A stretch of DNA of 64,000 nt from Gloeomargarita lithophora Alchichica-D10 (GCF_001870225.1 NZ_CP017675.1:1545613-1609612), one strand, 5' to 3'; positions 8,719 through 17,545 are shown, counted from the stretch's first letter. Notes: generated by a model not told the origin, from the sequence alone. A program made the numbers and translations.

Positions 8719-9750
8719 GTGATTAGAACACTTAAATTTTGTGATCTATTTTGTGGTATCGGTGGGTTTCGATTGGCCGCACAAATCGCTGGTAAACTCT
8801 TTAATCTTGAACCCTTGTGTGTATTTTCCAGTGATATAGACCCGGATGCACAAAAAATATATGAAGCTAATTTTGGTGAAAAACCTGCGGGCGATATAAA
8901 AAAAATAGAAGCTCATCAAATTCCTGACCATGATGTCTTATTTGCTGGTTTTCCCTGTCAACCATTTAGTATTTGTGGAGATATGAACGGCTTTGATGAT
9001 ATGCGAGGGACACTATTCTTTGATATTGTCCGTATTTTGGAGAAAAAACGGCCTAGAGTTTTTATTTTAGAAAATGTGAAACAACTAAAAGGGCATGACC
9101 AAGGTAGAACACTCAGAAGAATACTTTCAGTGCTGTCAGAGATTGGTTATTATGCCGATTATAGTATTCTCAATGCTTTAGATTTTGGATTGCCCCAAAA
9201 GCGAGAGAGGATTTTTATTGTGGGTTTTCCAGAACCAACTCAATTTGCTTGGCCGAGGGGTGATTTAGTCCGCACATCACTTTCAGAAATTTTGGAAACT
9301 AATGTATCGGATTTTTATTCTGCTTCAGAAAAAATTAAAAGTAATCGTATGAGTAAAAGATTAGGCAAACAACAATATGATGAACCGACTATCTGGCATG
9401 AAAATAAGGGGGGTAATGTAAGTGCCTATCCTTTTTCCTGTGCTCTGCGAGCGGGAGCTTCGTATAATTATCTTTTAGTCAACGGTGAGCGCAGACTTAC
9501 AGAACGAGAAATGTTGAGATTACAGGGATTTCCCGACTCCTATAAAATAGTTGGTAGCTATCAAGTAATGCGTAAACTTACGGGTAATTCTATTGCTATT
9601 CCCTGTGTAGTTGCTCTATTAAATTCTGTTTTAGAAGCAATGGGTTATGGTTTATCTAATCCAATCAAGATTCAATCAAGTAATCAGTTGAATATAACCC
9701 CATATTCTCAACGGATGGCAAGGATTGATCAAGTAACGCAAAAACCATGA
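8719..9750 (+). CDS. DNA (cytosine-5) methyltransferase
   Basis: A 343-residue C5 DNA methyltransferase starting at GTG. Motif I is FCDLFCGIGGFRLA (residues 7-20), motif IV GFPCQPFS with catalytic Cys80, motif VI ILENVKQL, motif VIII LPQKRERIFIVGFP and motif X GNSIAIP. The target-recognition region (about residues 190-265) is short and unlike anything I can assign, so the DNA site is unknown. The gene is AT-rich compared with its surroundings, suggesting acquisition by transfer. No restriction endonuclease is adjacent, so it looks like an orphan enzyme. It overlaps the following metabolic gene by 4 bases (ATGA). Confidence 0.9.
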   Translation: MIRTLKFCDLFCGIGGFRLAAQIAGKLFNLEPLCVFSSDIDPDAQKIYEANFGEKPAGDIKKIEAHQIPDHDVLFAGFPCQPFSICGDMNGFDDMRGTLFFDIVRILEKKRPRVFILENVKQLKGHDQGRTLRRILSVLSEIGYYADYSILNALDFGLPQKRERIFIVGFPEPTQFAWPRGDLVRTSLSEILETNVSDFYSASEKIKSNRMSKRLGKQQYDEPTIWHENKGGNVSAYPFSCALRAGASYNYLLVNGERRLTEREMLRLQGFPDSYKIVGSYQVMRKLTGNSIAIPCVVALLNSVLEAMGYGLSNPIKIQSSNQLNITPYSQRMARIDQVTQKP

Positions 9751-10997
9751 CTCACCCCCTCACTAACCATCCATTACTAAGCACAATTATTCCTGAATTA
9801 ACCCAGGATTTTCAACGCATTGATGGGTTAGTCAAATCCAATTTAGTCCGGGTGATTCAGGCGATGAGCGTTCATCGGGTAGGCGTGCATCATTTTCAAG
9901 CTACTACTGGTTATGGTCACGGCGACCAGGGACGAGAGGTTTTAGAGCAGGTGTTTGCTCAAGTAATGGGTGCAGAAATGGCTCTGGTGCGTCCCCAGTT
10001 TTTCTCTGGTACCCATGCTATTGCTTGTACATTGTATGGCGTACTACGACCAGGTGATGAACTATTGTCCGTGGCTGGCGCTCCCTACGATACCTTAGAG
10101 CCAGTGTTGGGGATGCGAGAATCCGGGGGCGGTTCGTTGCAGGACTTTGGCATTACCTACCGGCAATTAGATTTAACCCCCGATGGTGGGATTGACTGGG
10201 CAAAATTACCCCAGGTAATTAACAGTAAAACCCGGGTGGCTTTTATTCAGCGTTCCTGTGGTTATTCCTGGCGACCCAGTTTGACGATTGCTGAATTGGC
10301 AAAAGTTATTCATAGGGTTAAATGCGTTAATCCCCAGGTGATTTGTGTCGTTGATAATTGCTATGGTGAATTTGCCGAAGTCCAGGAACCGACTATGGTT
10401 GGAGCCGATTTAATTGCCGGTTCTTTGATTAAAAATCCCGGTGGTACAATTGCTCCCTGCGGGGGTTATGTTGCGGGTAAAAAAGCATATGTTAAACTGG
10501 CCGCCAATCGGTTAAATGCCCCTGGTATTGGTGTCGAAGCGGGGGCATCCTTGGGGTTCAATCGGTTGTTTTTTCAGGGTTTATTTTTAGCCCCGCAAAT
10601 GGTGGGGGAAGCTCTTAAATCGGGGTTATTATTGGCGGCTACTTTTAGCAAACTGGACTATCCGGTACAACCCAATGTGAACGCCCCCCGCACGGATACG
10701 ATTCAGGCGATTCAATTCGGTGATCCTGAGCGTTTGACCCGTTTTTGTCGAGCATTACAACGGCTGAGTCCGGTGGGAAGCTACCTTGACCCCGTGCCCG
10801 CCCCCATGCCCGGTTATGAAAGCCAGCTTGTTATGGCTGGAGGCACATTTATTGATGGCAGTACCAGCGAATTTTCCGCCGATGGACCATTACGTCCGCC
10901 GTACATTGTCTTTTGTCAGGGGGGAACCACCTGGTTGCATTGGCTGTGGGCATTGGAGCAATTACTCCCAGAATTAGAGCCTAATCCACATACCTGA
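9747..10997 (+). CDS. Methionine gamma-lyase / aluminium-resistance family PLP enzyme
   Basis: A 416-residue PLP-dependent enzyme of the family annotated as methionine gamma-lyase-like or aluminium resistance protein (YnbB type). Diagnostic segments are HHFQATTGYGHGDQGRE, RPQFFSGTHAI, CVVDNCYGEF (the Asp that holds the PLP pyridine nitrogen) and SLIKNPGGTIAPCGGY with the PLP-binding lysine. It probably acts on sulfur amino acids, but the substrate is not established from sequence. It begins inside the end of the DNA methyltransferase gene, and its last 17 bases overlap a convergent nitroreductase gene. Confidence 0.85.
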   Translation: MTHPLTNHPLLSTIIPELTQDFQRIDGLVKSNLVRVIQAMSVHRVGVHHFQATTGYGHGDQGREVLEQVFAQVMGAEMALVRPQFFSGTHAIACTLYGVLRPGDELLSVAGAPYDTLEPVLGMRESGGGSLQDFGITYRQLDLTPDGGIDWAKLPQVINSKTRVAFIQRSCGYSWRPSLTIAELAKVIHRVKCVNPQVICVVDNCYGEFAEVQEPTMVGADLIAGSLIKNPGGTIAPCGGYVAGKKAYVKLAANRLNAPGIGVEAGASLGFNRLFFQGLFLAPQMVGEALKSGLLLAATFSKLDYPVQPNVNAPRTDTIQAIQFGDPERLTRFCRALQRLSPVGSYLDPVPAPMPGYESQLVMAGGTFIDGSTSEFSADGPLRPPYIVFCQGGTTWLHWLWALEQLLPELEPNPHT

Positions 10998-11640
10998 AAA
11001 CATCACTTTTTGCGTAGCGAACTTTTGGGCGTTGGGCATTTTTATCATCCTCGGAGCGATAACCTACAGGACAAACTACTACTGAACGGTAGGGCGTTTC
11101 ATGTAAACCGAGAATCTCATCGTATTTAGCGGGAATAAAACCTTCCATCGGACAGGTATCAATGCCCAAAAAAGCGGCCACGGTCATCAACTGCCCCAGG
11201 GCAATATACACCTGCCGCGCCGCCCATTCTTCTAAATTCAGAGGGTAAGGGGGCTGAGTCAAAAATCCCTTAATTACATTGCCAAAACCCTGCAAATTTT
11301 CAATGGGAGTACCTTGGACTGCCGCCGTGCGAGCTAGGTAACGATCCACGTCTTGGGGGCTAATATGTTTTTGCAGAGCTAATACCAGTAAATGAGACGC
11401 ATTTACAACTTGTTTTTGCCCCCAAGAATGTTCGACTAATTGGTTACGAATGGCCGGGTTATTCACGACAATAAATTGCCAAGGTTGCAGACCAAAAGAT
11501 GAGGGAGCTAAGCGTAAACTTTCTTCTAAAATTGCCCAAATTTCTGGAGATATTTTCCGGGTCGGGTCAAATTTTTTGGTGGCATAACGCCAATTTAACT
11601 GTTGCTTAACCAAATCCGTAGAGACATAATCTAAAGCCAT
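10981..11640 (-). CDS. Nitroreductase-family NAD(P)H-dependent oxidoreductase
   Basis: A 219-residue flavoenzyme of the NfsB/YdgI branch. Markers are RYATKKFDPTRKI near the N-terminus (FMN phosphate contact), LAPSSFGLQPWQFIVV, and the C-terminal GIDTCPMEGFIPAKYDEILG followed by VVCPVGYRSEDD. Such enzymes are FMN dimers that reduce quinones, nitro compounds or similar acceptors with NAD(P)H; the true substrate is unknown. It is transcribed alone and converges on the methionine gamma-lyase-like gene with a 17-bp overlap. Confidence 0.85.
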   Translation of the reverse strand: MALDYVSTDLVKQQLNWRYATKKFDPTRKISPEIWAILEESLRLAPSSFGLQPWQFIVVNNPAIRNQLVEHSWGQKQVVNASHLLVLALQKHISPQDVDRYLARTAAVQGTPIENLQGFGNVIKGFLTQPPYPLNLEEWAARQVYIALGQLMTVAAFLGIDTCPMEGFIPAKYDEILGLHETPYRSVVVCPVGYRSEDDKNAQRPKVRYAKSDVFRYVD

Positions 11641-11704
11641 TGCCGCACACCTCGTTTATTTTTGCCAACTACACTATAGCGAAAGGATGCTTCAAGGCAC
11701 TTAT

Positions 11705-11771
11705 GCACAGAGATTGGGGACAATCAAGTAGGAGGGCTGCGCCCCTAGGACCTAATTTTTAGAGGTGTTCT
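11705..11771. repeat. Interspersed repeat element, partial copy 3
   Basis: A degenerate copy in inverted orientation: a gctgcgccccta core followed by ggacctaatttttagaggtgttc, the same end as copies 7746 and 13841. The opposite arm is not recognisable. About 80 bp further on (11850-11878), tagctaaatagttagctaa juxtaposes two copies of the TAGCTAA end that bounds element 33011-33116, suggesting further decayed or excised copies. Confidence 0.45.
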
Positions 11772-11877
11772 GTACCTTCAATAATTTAAGGCTAGACAAC
11801 CGGAGATGCTTTGCGATTGCCACCCGTGTATGCAGAAAACTTTGGGTTACCGAGATAGCTAAATAGTTAGCTAAACA

Positions 11878-11986
11878 ATTAAAAACCAGAAAGGGAGCCG
11901 ACGACTTGCCGTGTTTCGTCTCGGCTCCCTCACTGGTTCGCTCCTCACACAAATACAATGTACCAGGACTGTTAGGGATTTGTCAT
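11878..11986 (-). ncRNA. Candidate small RNA with long hairpin (Yfr2-like)
   Basis: On the minus strand a long hairpin is followed by a short U-tract. The outer stem AACCAG/CTGGTT, a 2-base mismatch, a perfect 10-bp stem AGGGAGCCGA/TCGGCTCCCT and an inner GAC/GUC close a loop reading GAAACACGGCAA; after the stem comes TTTAATT. A TAGAAT box at 11994-11999 (minus) would place the 5' end near 11986. The GAAACA loop recalls the cyanobacterial Yfr2 small-RNA family as I remember it, but I cannot confirm membership. The 68-codon reading frame across this region looks like chance. This accounts for most of the 419-bp gap between genes. Confidence 0.45.
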
Positions 11987-12059
11987 CCCCCTTATTCTAC
12001 AATTGCTATACAATTTTCTTATGATAAACAGCAACTTGTATGAATAATCGCAGTTTTTG

Positions 12060-12842
12060 CTAATCATTGCTCCGGCACCAAGGGTAGGTTGGGTCGCAAA
12101 ATTCCGCCAAGGTAAGCGGCTGAATGCCCCACGGTGACGCTAACTGAGCCTGTTGGGGAGTGTTATAGCCCCAAGTAGCCAAGAACAAAGGAATATCCTG
12201 CAACTCTGCCACCTTGGGCACTGCCGTCAGGGCTTCCCACCGGTCTTCCACAAACCCCATCACCCCATACTGCCGCTGTAATGCTCGTAAAATCTCGGTT
12301 TTGGGCTGAGCTAGGGTTTTTCCGTAGAGCCATGCCTCCGGCCAGGTGACCCCCACCCCAGACCAGAGGGCTTGCACAAACCGTTCCTGTTTGGTGGTGA
12401 CAATGACGGGTTGAAAGGGGGCACCGGCCAACCATCCCTGCACCTGTGTCACCACGCCTGCATAAAATTCATGCAAGGAGAGCCACTCGGCCTCGTCTCG
12501 CTCAATCCAGGCATCCCGCCGCCCATCCACCTGTTGCCCTAGCTCCTGGGCAGTCCAACCCGTGGTAGCCAACAAACGGGCTCGCACCTGCGGCCAAGCC
12601 GTTTCCATTTCCTGAATATCCTCCCCCCCCAACAAACCATGCAACAGCAGGGGCATTTCCCAGCCGTGGGTAATCACCGGGCGCAGGCGGTAAAACCAGT
12701 CCCGGAATGGCTCTAGGTTGCTTGTACAGCCAATGTTAGGGCATAATTCCCGATAAACCTGGGCACTGACGGTAAAATACTCGTTCAACCCGTCACAGAG
12801 AACCCCATCAAAATCCAGGGCGAGTACCGGTGGGTTGGGCAT
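12060..12842 (-). CDS. HAD-superfamily hydrolase
   Basis: A 260-residue soluble protein. Motif I is LDFDGVLCDG (nucleophile Asp9, acid Asp11), motif II is the Thr in PVIVTTKQ, the motif III lysine lies in AQPKTEIL and motif IV is GFVEDRWEAL. The helical cap lies between motifs I and II. It is most likely a small-molecule phosphatase; the substrate is unknown. The gene lies 14 bp downstream of tRNA-Gln on the same strand, so the two could share a promoter. Confidence 0.8.
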   Translation of the reverse strand: MPNPPVLALDFDGVLCDGLNEYFTVSAQVYRELCPNIGCTSNLEPFRDWFYRLRPVITHGWEMPLLLHGLLGGEDIQEMETAWPQVRARLLATTGWTAQELGQQVDGRRDAWIERDEAEWLSLHEFYAGVVTQVQGWLAGAPFQPVIVTTKQERFVQALWSGVGVTWPEAWLYGKTLAQPKTEILRALQRQYGVMGFVEDRWEALTAVPKVAELQDIPLFLATWGYNTPQQAQLASPWGIQPLTLAEFCDPTYPWCRSND

Positions 12843-12856
12843 AGCTGTTTAAGATA

Positions 12857-12928
12857 CTGGGGTGCAAGGATTCGAACCTCGGAATGGCTGGACCAAAACC
12901 AGCTGCCTTACCACTTGGCGACACCCCA
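12857..12928 (-). tRNA. tRNA-Gln (UUG)
   Basis: A 72-nt tRNA on the minus strand with acceptor stem TGGGGTG/CACCCCA, D-arm GCCAAGTGGTAAGGC, anticodon stem GCTGG/CCAGC with loop TTTTGGT (anticodon TTG) and T-arm GAGGTTCGAATCCTT. The discriminator base is G. The 3' CCA is not encoded. In cyanobacteria this tRNA is normally charged with Glu first and amidated by GatCAB. Confidence 0.95.
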
Positions 12929-13009
12929 TTGTCAACCCAGGCGATTGGGAACGCATCCGTTATATTAACAATTTTGAACCAAATCTGACAATGGGTTTAT
13001 CCTGAAACC

Positions 13010-13516
13010 ATGTGGCACGGAATCAATCGTCTTACCCTAGGGGCGGGTTGGCTGGCAATGGCACTGGTGCCCCTGTTGGTGCTGGTGGGGACGTGGAATG
13101 TGGTGGGTCGCTACCTGGGGCGCTGGCTGGGGATGAACCTCACCTCCAACGCCTTTTTGGAATTGCAGTGGTATTTATTCAGCGGTATCTTTCTGCTGGG
13201 AGCGGCCTACACCCTTTACCACAACGGCCATGTACGGGTAGATGTGCTGTACAATCGCTGGTCAGACCGCCGCCGAGCCTGGGTTGACCTACTGGCAACG
13301 CTCCTGTTTCTCCTGCCGTTTGTGGCCTTACTGCTGTGGGTGACGACCCCGACCGTGATTGCCGCTTGGCGCATCGGGGAACAATCCCCCGATCCCGGCG
13401 GTTTGCCGCGCTACTGGGTGAAATCCCTGCCTTTGGTTGGTTTTGGCCTCCTATTTCTCCAGGGCATCGCCCAGGCCGTCCGACTTGGGCAATTTCTGCG
13501 CCAAAATCAGCGTTGA
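13010..13516 (+). CDS. TRAP transporter small permease subunit (DctQ-like)
   Basis: A 168-residue membrane protein with four helices (about residues 8-30, 48-68, 88-110 and 137-157). LQWYLFSGIFLLGAAYTLYHNGHVRVDVLY is the usual signature of the DctQ small permease of TRAP transporters (quoted here in spaced parts: LQWYLFSGIFLLGA, then AAYTLYHNGHVRVDV). The large permease (DctM) and binding protein (DctP) expected beside it are not in the window, so it either works with distant partners or is an orphan. It ends 10 bp inside a small convergent gene. Confidence 0.75.
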   Translation: MWHGINRLTLGAGWLAMALVPLLVLVGTWNVVGRYLGRWLGMNLTSNAFLELQWYLFSGIFLLGAAYTLYHNGHVRVDVLYNRWSDRRRAWVDLLATLLFLLPFVALLLWVTTPTVIAAWRIGEQSPDPGGLPRYWVKSLPLVGFGLLFLQGIAQAVRLGQFLRQNQR

Positions 13517-13671
13517 TAATAGGTCGGTTGGGTGGTGCCGGTCGCCGGGTAACTCACCTGTTCTTGAAACCCATGCCGCAGGCTTTGAATTCCCCAAACC
13601 ACCCCGACGGTGGCGGCCAGCGCCAGGGATAAACGCACCGCCTGCCCAATCTGCTTGCGCAATTGTGACAT
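13507..13671 (-). CDS. Small single-pass membrane protein, function unknown
   Basis: A 54-residue reading frame starting MSQLRKQIGQAV, with a clear AGGAG ribosome site 11-15 bases upstream, which decides the start over longer options. One hydrophobic helix (about residues 12-29, VRLSLALAATVGVVWGI) is followed by a polar tail ending in TTQPTYYQR. The basic N-terminus suggests cytoplasmic N-in topology. I do not recognise a family. It converges on the TRAP permease gene with a 10-bp overlap. Confidence 0.55.
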   Translation of the reverse strand: MSQLRKQIGQAVRLSLALAATVGVVWGIQSLRHGFQEQVSYPATGTTQPTYYQR

Positions 13672-13840
13672 GATATGAAGCTCCTGAAGGATGAATATCC
13701 TTACTTTAAGAAGAAAAATTCCGGGTGAACGTGACAAGCATCACCGAGAACCCCTAAAATCGAGCCGATTTCCTGTCTTTTTTGCCATTGACGCTGAGGG
13801 TAAGTGATTGTTTTGTGCCACAACCGGCTGAGAAACTTAA

Positions 13841-13951
13841 GGACACGTCTAAAAATAGGTCGCCGGGGCACCGCCCCCGGACTTGGTTCTCGATAAATAT
13901 GGACATTCCAGCGAAATAACTTTCTGCGGGTTCAAATAGATAGAGGAGTCC
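13841..13951. repeat. Interspersed repeat element, copy 4, with flanking direct repeat
   Basis: A well-preserved 111-bp copy: ggacacgtctaaaaataggt at the left, the core gccggggcaccgcccccgg, cttggttctcg, the arm attccagcgaaataactt and the right end atagaggagtcc. The ends are imperfect inverted repeats (GGACACGTCTA / TAGAGGAGTCC). The 12-mer tgagaaacttaa occurs on both sides (13829-13840 and 13955-13966), as expected of a target-site duplication. Apart from this element, I see nothing else convincing in the 371-bp gap before cpcG. Confidence 0.75.
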
Positions 13952-14042
13952 GAATGAGAAACTTAACATTGCGTTACTTTTGGCGCCTGGGGGGAACCCC
14001 TTGACCTACGCTAAAGGAAGCCCCTGATTGGAGTTGGTTACC

Positions 14043-14807
14043 ATGACTTTGCCTTTGCTCGCCTACCGACCCACCACCCAAAACCATCGGGTACGGACTT
14101 TTGGCCGCGCCGAACTGAACGAAGACAGCCCCCGGATTTATCGCTTGGAGAATGTGGGCACCCCCGATGAAATGAACGGGCTGATTTGGGCGGCCTACCG
14201 GCAAATTTTTAGCGAACACGTGATCCTCAAATCCTGTCGTCAAGTCACCCTGGAATCCCAGTTAAAAAATCGGGCAATTACCGTGCGGGACTTCATCCGG
14301 GGTTTGGCACAATCCAATCCCTTTTACCGGCTGGTGGTGGCGACGAATAATAACTATCGCTTGGTAGATGTGTGTTTACGGCGGATTTTAGGCCGTCAAG
14401 CCTATAATCAAGCTGAGGAAATCACCTGGTCAATCCGCATTGCCACCCAGGGATTTAATGGTTTGGTGAATGAACTGGTGGACAGCGATGAATACACGGA
14501 AAATTTCGGTGACAATACCGTGCCCTACCAACGGCGCCGCATGGAGGGTCGTCCCTTTAATTTGGTCACGCCCCGCTATGGCAGTGACTACCGGGCGAAA
14601 GTGGGCATTGGTCAAATTGACTGGAACCATGTGCTGATTCGTTACTACCAAAAACGGGCGCAGGAACGCATCCAAATGTTCCCCCAAGCCGGTGACCCGG
14701 AGCAGTACCGCACCCTGGCCCGTCGGGTGGAAACCCGCCCCCAATCCAACCCGGCGGTGACAGTAAAGGAATTGGACTTCCTGGCCAAGGTTCCCCGGCG
14801 GCGTTAG
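14043..14807 (+). CDS. cpcG: Phycobilisome rod-core linker polypeptide CpcG
   Basis: A 254-residue linker with the PBS-linker domain at about residues 10-150 ([47 protein letters not shown]) and a basic C-terminal extension. It joins phycocyanin rods to the allophycocyanin core on the cytoplasmic face of the thylakoid. The tail has no hydrophobic segment, so it is the CpcG1 type (core-attached) rather than the membrane-anchored CpcG2/CpcL type. The start [14 protein letters not shown] is typical of the family; an in-frame ATG 15 bases upstream is less likely. The stop codon overlaps the GTG of the next gene by one base. Confidence 0.92.
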   Translation: MTLPLLAYRPTTQNHRVRTFGRAELNEDSPRIYRLENVGTPDEMNGLIWAAYRQIFSEHVILKSCRQVTLESQLKNRAITVRDFIRGLAQSNPFYRLVVATNNNYRLVDVCLRRILGRQAYNQAEEITWSIRIATQGFNGLVNELVDSDEYTENFGDNTVPYQRRRMEGRPFNLVTPRYGSDYRAKVGIGQIDWNHVLIRYYQKRAQERIQMFPQAGDPEQYRTLARRVETRPQSNPAVTVKELDFLAKVPRRR

Positions 14808-16510
14808 TGACCCGTTGGCTGATCGCCGGGGGCATCCTGCTGGTGGGGGCGGAGTCGGCGGCGGCACTCCAGGTGGTTTATCCCCCCGTCAACCATCAAA
14901 CCACCGCCCCCCAAATTTTTCTGATCGGCACCCACCGCCCCACCGAACCCGTGCGGGTGAATGGGCAAGTGGTTTTGCGCTCCCCCGCCGGTCATTTTGC
15001 CCCCAGCATCCCATTGGCTCTCGGAGACAATCCGGTACAGATTCAAGCCGGTACCCAAAACCTCACCCTCAATATCCGCCGCACTTTGCCACCCGGACAA
15101 GCCACGCCATTGATCCCGGCGGTGGATGTGGCGTATTTACCAGGGGAACCCCTGTGCTTCGAGGCGATGATTCCCCCAACCGATGGGGTGAAGATCAGCC
15201 TGGGAACCTGGCAATTTGAGCTATTCCCCAGCTTGGCAACCCCTTTGTTGGGTAATGATGCTGTATTAATTAACTCTGGCAAAGATATAATTCCAGCTAA
15301 TAATACAAAATACCGCGGCTGTCTGCGAGTTGGCGCCCCCGGCCTCCTGGGGCAACCGGAACTCCTCTGGGGTACGCAACGATGGCGCAGTCCCGGCACC
15401 GTGACGATTCTCGACCCCAACCGCCTCCCAGTGGCGACCCTGACCAGCGAGGGCATTGCCCGCACCGGACCGAGTACGGACTATTCCCGCCTCACCCCCT
15501 TACCAGCGGGCACCCAAGACCAGGTGATTGCCCAGGTGGGGGACTGGGTACAACTGCGGTACGGGGGCTGGGTACAACTCCGGCAGGTTACCCGCCAGGT
15601 CACCACCTATCCACCCCAAAGCATCCTGCGGGGCGTGCAAAGCCGGATTGGTCAGGACTGGACAGAAATCCATTTTCCCCTCACCACCGCCATTCCCATC
15701 GAAATCCACCAGGAACCGGGGGTGGTGCATCTGACGCTCTGGCATACGACCGCCCAAACCGATACCATCCGCCTGGATAATGGGGCGGCGGTTCGCACCT
15801 TTACCTGGCAACAGAGAACCCCCCAACAGGTGCGTTACAGCTTTTATTTGAAGGGTGATCAGGCGTGGGGCTACCGGGTGCATTATCAGGATAATGTACT
15901 GATTTTAGCCCTCCGGCACCCGCCCCAGGTGCCAGCCAATTCCCTGCGGGGGATCAAAATCCTGCTCGACCCCGGACATGGGGGCAATGCGGATTTAGGA
16001 GCCTTGGGGCCGGATGGCACCCCCGAAAAGCAGGTGAATTTGCCGGTTTCCCTAGGGGTGGCCGAACGTTTGCGGCACCGGGGAGCCGAGGTGATTGTGA
16101 CCCGGACGACCGATGTGGACGTGGGGTTGGCGGCACGGGTGGCACAGATACAAACCCAGCAACCCCATCTGGCTTTGAGTATTCATTACAACGCCCTGCC
16201 CGATGCGGGGAATGCGTGGGAAACCCAGGGGATTGGGACATTTTGGTATCATCAACAAAGCCATAATTTGGCCGTATTTTTACAGCATTACTTAACCCAA
16301 AAAGCCCAGCGTCCCAGCTACGGAATTTTTTGGAATAATCTCGCCCTCACCCGCCCTACCGTCTGTCCAGCGGTTTTATTAGAACTCGGTTTTATGATCC
16401 ATCCCCAGGAATTTGAATGGATTATTGACCCCCAAGCGCAAATTAAACTTGCCCAAACCTTAGCCGATGGCATTGAAAGCTGGTTGCGTCAAGCGGTGGG
16501 GACAAAGTAG
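14807..16510 (+). CDS. N-acetylmuramoyl-L-alanine amidase with SH3-like domain
   Basis: A 567-residue exported cell-wall hydrolase that cleaves the bond between MurNAc and L-Ala in peptidoglycan. The N-terminal 20 residues are a signal peptide (WLIAGGILLVGAESAAA). A beta-rich region follows, with an SH3-like domain near residues 205-265 (ARTGPSTDYSRLTPLPAGT). Amidase_3 spans about 383-562: DPGHGG with His391, Glu407, SIHYN with His460 (zinc ligands) and LLELGF with catalytic Glu526. It starts at GTG, its first base being the last base of the cpcG stop codon, so translation is probably coupled to a phycobilisome gene. Confidence 0.88.
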   Translation: MTRWLIAGGILLVGAESAAALQVVYPPVNHQTTAPQIFLIGTHRPTEPVRVNGQVVLRSPAGHFAPSIPLALGDNPVQIQAGTQNLTLNIRRTLPPGQATPLIPAVDVAYLPGEPLCFEAMIPPTDGVKISLGTWQFELFPSLATPLLGNDAVLINSGKDIIPANNTKYRGCLRVGAPGLLGQPELLWGTQRWRSPGTVTILDPNRLPVATLTSEGIARTGPSTDYSRLTPLPAGTQDQVIAQVGDWVQLRYGGWVQLRQVTRQVTTYPPQSILRGVQSRIGQDWTEIHFPLTTAIPIEIHQEPGVVHLTLWHTTAQTDTIRLDNGAAVRTFTWQQRTPQQVRYSFYLKGDQAWGYRVHYQDNVLILALRHPPQVPANSLRGIKILLDPGHGGNADLGALGPDGTPEKQVNLPVSLGVAERLRHRGAEVIVTRTTDVDVGLAARVAQIQTQQPHLALSIHYNALPDAGNAWETQGIGTFWYHQQSHNLAVFLQHYLTQKAQRPSYGIFWNNLALTRPTVCPAVLLELGFMIHPQEFEWIIDPQAQIKLAQTLADGIESWLRQAVGTK

Positions 16511-16516
16511 AAACAA

Positions 16517-17545
16517 TTACCCCCGTTGTTGCCAGGGGTCTAGTATATCTTTAACCAAAGCTTCTTCAATCCACACCCGACAGACCACCATCAAAGGCAA
16601 CGCCAAAATCAACCCTGGTAATCCCAAAAAAGTGGTGAAAAAAATCTGCGCCATCAGGGTCAATGCAGGCGGTAATTCCAGTTGTTGGGACATGACATAG
16701 GGGGTGACAAAATAAGCATCCGTTTGTTGAATAAAGAAATATAAAATCACCACCGCAATTGCTTTCCAAGGAGCATCCAGAGACGCAATTACCGTCGGGG
16801 GAATTAAACTTAAAGTCGGGCCAATATTGGGAATTAAATTAAATAAACCGGAAATCAACGCATGGGCAAAATACAAACGCACCCCCAGCAAAGATAAACC
16901 AATAAAACTGAGGATGCCCACCACCGACATCGCCGTGAGTGTCCCCAACATCCACGCCCGCAAATTTACCTCACAGCGTTTGAGAATCGTATGCACGCGA
17001 TTGCGATAAAAAGACGGAAATATACGAATAAAGCCCTGGCGATAGGCGGCGGGGTCAGCCAAAAACATAACCGCTAAAACCAGGATTAAAATCACTGATA
17101 AAACCCCACCCAAGGTATCAAAAAAGAAATTAATTCCCCGGCTGAGCAACGGGTTAGCAAAGGATTGTAATTGGCGGAACAGGTCGCCATTGGTCGCAAA
17201 ATCGAACAGAGTTTCCCCCAGAATCCGCATTTGCAACTCTTCCAGCCACCGGGCTACCGCTTGAAAACCCTTGGGAAATAGTTTAACAAGCTCTTCAAAT
17301 TCCTTGCTAAAAGGGGGAACAATGACAATAACCAGAGTAGTAATAATTGCCAAAAAAGCGAATAGGGTGAGGGCAATCGCCATCCCTTGGGAAATGCGCC
17401 AGCGACGCAGGAAATTAACCACCCCATCCAAGGCTACAGCCACCAATATGGCAGCAAAAACCAGCAGTAGCAAAAAACGAATTTCCCAAAGGATATAAAG
17501 GGAAATCCCTAGGATCAATAAACCGAACCATTCCCCAATTTTCAT
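16517..17545 (-). CDS. AI-2E family (UPF0118) membrane transporter
   Basis: A 342-residue membrane protein with about seven or eight helices and the family's soluble segment between the early and late helices. Markers are the N-terminal pair [17 protein letters not shown] and [19 protein letters not shown], and the C-terminal [16 protein letters not shown] and [20 protein letters not shown]. Members have been linked to autoinducer-2 export or sodium/proton exchange; the role here is unknown. It overlaps the end of serS by 4 bases and is likely co-transcribed with it. Confidence 0.85.
   Translation of the reverse strand: MKIGEWFGLLILGISLYILWEIRFLLLLVFAAILVAVALDGVVNFLRRWRISQGMAIALTLFAFLAIITTLVIVIVPPFSKEFEELVKLFPKGFQAVARWLEELQMRILGETLFDFATNGDLFRQLQSFANPLLSRGINFFFDTLGGVLSVILILVLAVMFLADPAAYRQGFIRIFPSFYRNRVHTILKRCEVNLRAWMLGTLTAMSVVGILSFIGLSLLGVRLYFAHALISGLFNLIPNIGPTLSLIPPTVIASLDAPWKAIAVVILYFFIQQTDAYFVTPYVMSQQLELPPALTLMAQIFFTTFLGLPGLILALPLMVVCRVWIEEALVKDILDPWQQRG

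Noticed and set aside
11931..11955. CTCCTCACAC as a Yfr1 small RNA on the plus strand
   Set aside because: The motif lacks the two flanking hairpins and terminator of Yfr1; the minus-strand structure is better supported.
11752..11958. 68-codon minus-strand reading frame
   Set aside because: It runs through a repeat fragment and the small-RNA hairpin and has no ribosome site or recognisable sequence.
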